Shown: positions 62,119 to 64,000 of the stretch, piece by piece
Layout of the letters: every line of letters begins with the position of its first letter
Numbering within the stretch: the stretch's first letter is position 1
Source: RGIG5612 sp045600845
GTDB taxonomy: Bacteria; Bacillota; Clostridia; Lachnospirales; Lachnospiraceae
Direction: 5' to 3'
DNA length: 64,000 nt
Assembly (NCBI GenBank): GCA_045600845.1
Contig: JAZRYR010000051.1
Span: forward strand, 1-64,000
Program-made: the position numbers and the translations under genes
Notes under the pieces: generated by a model
Databases searched by the model: none
What the model saw: only the letters and a program-made list of their open reading frames with translations
Told to the model about the DNA's origin: nothing

Positions 62119-62712
62119 ATGAAACTGATCATGGCGACCACAAATAAGGACAAAGTGCGGGAAATCCGTGAAATGTTGGATGGGTTTGATATTGACATAA
62201 TATCTTTAGCAGAAGCTGGAATAACTGCCAAAATAGAGGAAAATGGAACTACATTTGAAGAAAATGCAATCATTAAAGCAGAGACCATCCGTGACCTGAC
62301 GGAACAGATGGTCATTGCCGATGATTCTGGACTGGTGGTGGATGCCATGGATGGCGGACCAGGTGTTTATTCCGCCCGGTTTATGGGAGAAGATACCGGT
62401 TACGATGTAAAATGTGGCGCCATCTTAAAAAATCTGGAAGGCCTGGAGGATGAAAAAAGAGGTGCAAGATTTGTCTGCGCCATGGCTCTTGCTTACCCAA
62501 AAGAAACAGGAAAGGAAACCAGCATTTTTAAGGGAATTTTCGAAGGCAGGATTGCTTATGAACCAAAAGGCGAGAATGGATTCGGCTATGACCCGATCTT
62601 CTATGTCCCAGAAAAACAGAGGACGGCAGCTCAGTTAAGTGATGAGGAAAAGAATGAAGTAAGTCATAGAGGAGAGGCTCTGAGAAAGGCTGTGGAAGAG
62701 TTAAAAAATTAA
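62119..62712 (+). CDS. rdgB: XTP/dITP diphosphatase
   Basis: 197 residues from ATG 62119 with AAAGGCGG upstream; the frame opens earlier inside the protease gene. MATTNKDKVREIREML, FEENAIIKAE, DDSGLVVDAMDGGPGVYSAR and FGYDPIFYVPE are the signature blocks of the Ham1/RdgB family, which clears non-canonical purine nucleotides. Last gene of the operon starting at the rRNA methyltransferase. Confidence 0.95.
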   Translation: MKLIMATTNKDKVREIREMLDGFDIDIISLAEAGITAKIEENGTTFEENAIIKAETIRDLTEQMVIADDSGLVVDAMDGGPGVYSARFMGEDTGYDVKCGAILKNLEGLEDEKRGARFVCAMALAYPKETGKETSIFKGIFEGRIAYEPKGENGFGYDPIFYVPEKQRTAAQLSDEEKNEVSHRGEALRKAVEELKN

Positions 62713-62734
62713 AAAATTGGAAATAAAAAAGCAG

Positions 62735-62763
62735 TTGACATGATATGAACGTTAAGATATAAT
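62735..62763 (+). promoter_or_regulatory. Consensus promoter of tRNA-Pro
   Basis: Perfect TTGACA (62735-62740), 17-base spacer and perfect TATAAT (62758-62763), about 42 bases before the tRNA. Confidence 0.9.
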
Positions 62764-62804
62764 ACGTTTTGCGCGTGATGAGAGAAAACATTTGTAGCGC
62801 ATAT

Positions 62805-62879
62805 CGGGGTGTGGCTCAGTTTGGCTAGAGCGCTTGATTTGGGATCAAGAGGCCGCAGGTTCGAATCCTGTCACCCCGA
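62805..62879 (+). tRNA. tRNA-Pro (anticodon TGG)
   Basis: 75 bases. Acceptor CGGGGTG/CACCCCG is fully paired; anticodon stem CTTGA/TCAAG with loop TTTGGGA (anticodon UGG); T loop TTCGAAT. Discriminator A; CCA not encoded. Confidence 0.95.
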
Positions 62880-62893
62880 TTTTTTTATGCCGG

Positions 62894-62921
62894 AAGATGC
62901 TTATCCAAGCATCTTTTTTCT
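62894..62921. terminator. Terminator after tRNA-Pro
   Basis: AAGATGCTT (62894-62902) with AAGCATCTT (62907-62915) around ATCC, followed by a T-run. A separate T-run comes directly after the tRNA. Confidence 0.85.
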
Positions 62922-62991
62922 TTTCCCATAGGAGAAAATGGGTATATAATGCAACAGAATGTGATTTAACTGATTGGAAAGGGAAATAAGA

Positions 62992-64000
62992 ATGACCGAA
63001 AGAAAAAAAAGAGAATTAATAACGGATTTTACAAGCGGTAACATATGGAAGCAGCTGATTATATTTGCTGCACCTTTGTTTTTAGGAAATTTACTGCAGA
63101 TGGTATATAACATGGTGGACATGATTATTGTTGGCCGTGTTTTGGGAAATGTAGGCATTTCCGGCGTTTCCATCGGCGGAGACATTACCCATTTCTTTAC
63201 CATGCTGATTATGGGCTTTTCCAATTCCGCTTCGGTTATTATTGCCCAGCTGATCGGTGCGAAAAAGAGAGATAAAGTCGGACAGATGATCGGAACGTAT
63301 TCCGTTTTCCTGATTATCTGTGCCGTTGTCATGACTTCCGGAGGACTGATTTTCCGTTATCCGATACTGAATGCCATGAACACCCCGATAGAATGCTATG
63401 ACTATGCCATGTCTTATTGTATTGTTACGTTAAGTGGACTGTTCTTTATTTTCGGATATAATGCCGTCAGTGCCATTCTCCGTGGCCTGGGGGATTCCAA
63501 ACATCCATTTCTTTTTATTGCAGTTGCATCTGTGGTAAATATTGTTCTGGACGTCGTGTTTGTAATGTTCTGGGATATGGGAACCTTTGGAGCTGCTTTG
63601 GCAACGGTAATCAGTCAGGCGGTAAGCTTTATCTGGGCGCTGATTTTCCTGGTAAGAAAAAAAGACAGCTTAGGTTTTGCAATTACAAGAAAAGATTTCC
63701 GTATTGAAAAGCAGATGTTTGGTACATTGATCAAACTGGGTGTTCCTATGGCAATTAAACAGGCGTCCATTTCCTTCTCCAAACTGTTTATCAATTCCTT
63801 TATCAACCAGTATGGACTGGCCTATACTGCCGTTTCCGGAGTAAGTAACAAGATTGTCAACATTCCGATGCTGATCAGTAATTCTGTTAATACGGCAGGA
63901 TCTTCCATGGTTGGCCAGAATATCGGAGCGGAAGAGTATAAAAGAGTTCCGAAAATCATGGCGGTTATCGGAACAATCACAGGTGTATTTACCATCATTA
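62992..64000 (+). CDS. MATE-family efflux transporter, 5' part
   Basis: 336 codons, open at the window edge. MTERKKRELITDFTSGNIWKQL opening is shared by many clostridial MATE proteins; about eight hydrophobic helices are visible, with FLGNLLQMVYNMVDMIIVGR and ILRGLGDSKHPF motifs typical of the NorM/DinF-like group. Exports cationic compounds using a sodium or proton gradient; substrate unknown. Ribosome site AAAGGGA; a TATAAT at 62945-62950 is a likely -10 box. The C-terminal part is outside the window. Confidence 0.92.
   Translation, partial: MTERKKRELITDFTSGNIWKQLIIFAAPLFLGNLLQMVYNMVDMIIVGRVLGNVGISGVSIGGDITHFFTMLIMGFSNSASVIIAQLIGAKKRDKVGQMIGTYSVFLIICAVVMTSGGLIFRYPILNAMNTPIECYDYAMSYCIVTLSGLFFIFGYNAVSAILRGLGDSKHPFLFIAVASVVNIVLDVVFVMFWDMGTFGAALATVISQAVSFIWALIFLVRKKDSLGFAITRKDFRIEKQMFGTLIKLGVPMAIKQASISFSKLFINSFINQYGLAYTAVSGVSNKIVNIPMLISNSVNTAGSSMVGQNIGAEEYKRVPKIMAVIGTITGVFTII

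Noticed and set aside
61029..62348. Two 212-codon minus-strand ORFs opposite the papain-like protease and rdgB
   Set aside because: The plus strand codes proteins with complete catalytic motifs; these frames are chance openings.

Overview
The window reads as a chromosomal segment of a low-to-mid GC, Gram-positive gut anaerobe of the class Clostridia, most likely a Lachnospiraceae member. Support: single-chain PurL, butyrate kinase, DUF5716/DUF5717 proteins, a clostripain with a glycine-rich leader ORF, a DUF6077 membrane protein, AGGAGG-type ribosome sites and tightly packed operons. The family assignment comes from recalled family distribution, not from a search.

Layout. 1-5.4 kb is the end of a purine operon (purH 3' end, purD, purL) closed by a strong terminator. 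5.4-5.85 kb is a non-coding stretch holding five copies of a degenerate 30-nt repeat in two opposed orientations. 5.85-8.7 kb is a secreted/anchored clostripain-type protease, split into two frames at a CCC-TAG site. 8.8-12.1 kb has a DUF1292 gene (minus), then butyrate kinase, UDP-galactopyranose mutase and a small double-glycine-leader zinc-ribbon peptide. 12.1-14.9 kb is a minus-strand gltA-aroA pair. 15.0-24.7 kb has two genes that look leaderless (a small membrane protein and rarA); rarA starts an operon with DUF5717, a degenerate Hsp70-like DUF5716 protein, a TPR protein and valS. 24.7-29.9 kb holds yigZ (minus), a class A penicillin-binding protein, dapA and dapB. A DUF6077 membrane protein (minus) follows.

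32.1-55.1 kb is one large plus-strand envelope polysaccharide operon of about 20 genes: an acyl-carrier protein, MBOAT acyltransferase and SGNH/DHHW protein (acylation module); a possible unusual-sugar module (FAD oxidoreductase, degenerate SDR, TIM-barrel isomerase, GT2 enzymes, methyltransferase-like protein); the capF-capE-capG trio for UDP-N-acetyl-L-fucosamine followed by a WbuB-like GT4; a GT2/DUF2304 pair; two large polytopic proteins (candidate polymerase/GT-C); a Wzx flippase; a tandem GT8 protein; and an LCP ligase carrying a 36-bp minisatellite. Together they could make, flip, polymerise, acylate and attach a repeat-unit polymer to the wall.

55.1-64 kb: HtrA protease and a long-linker ClpX, tRNA-Arg(ACG), a HAAS/DUF1700-like membrane protein, an RlmL-type rRNA methyltransferase, a papain-like protease, rdgB, tRNA-Pro(UGG) and the 5' part of a MATE transporter that runs off the window.

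The most interesting items are the possible +1 frameshift in the clostripain gene, the Hsp70-like/TPR/DUF5717 operon, the GG-leader zinc-ribbon peptide, the two-orientation intergenic repeat, and the sugar module with a five-cysteine FAD oxidoreductase. All calls rest on reading the sequence and remembered family features; no database search was run.
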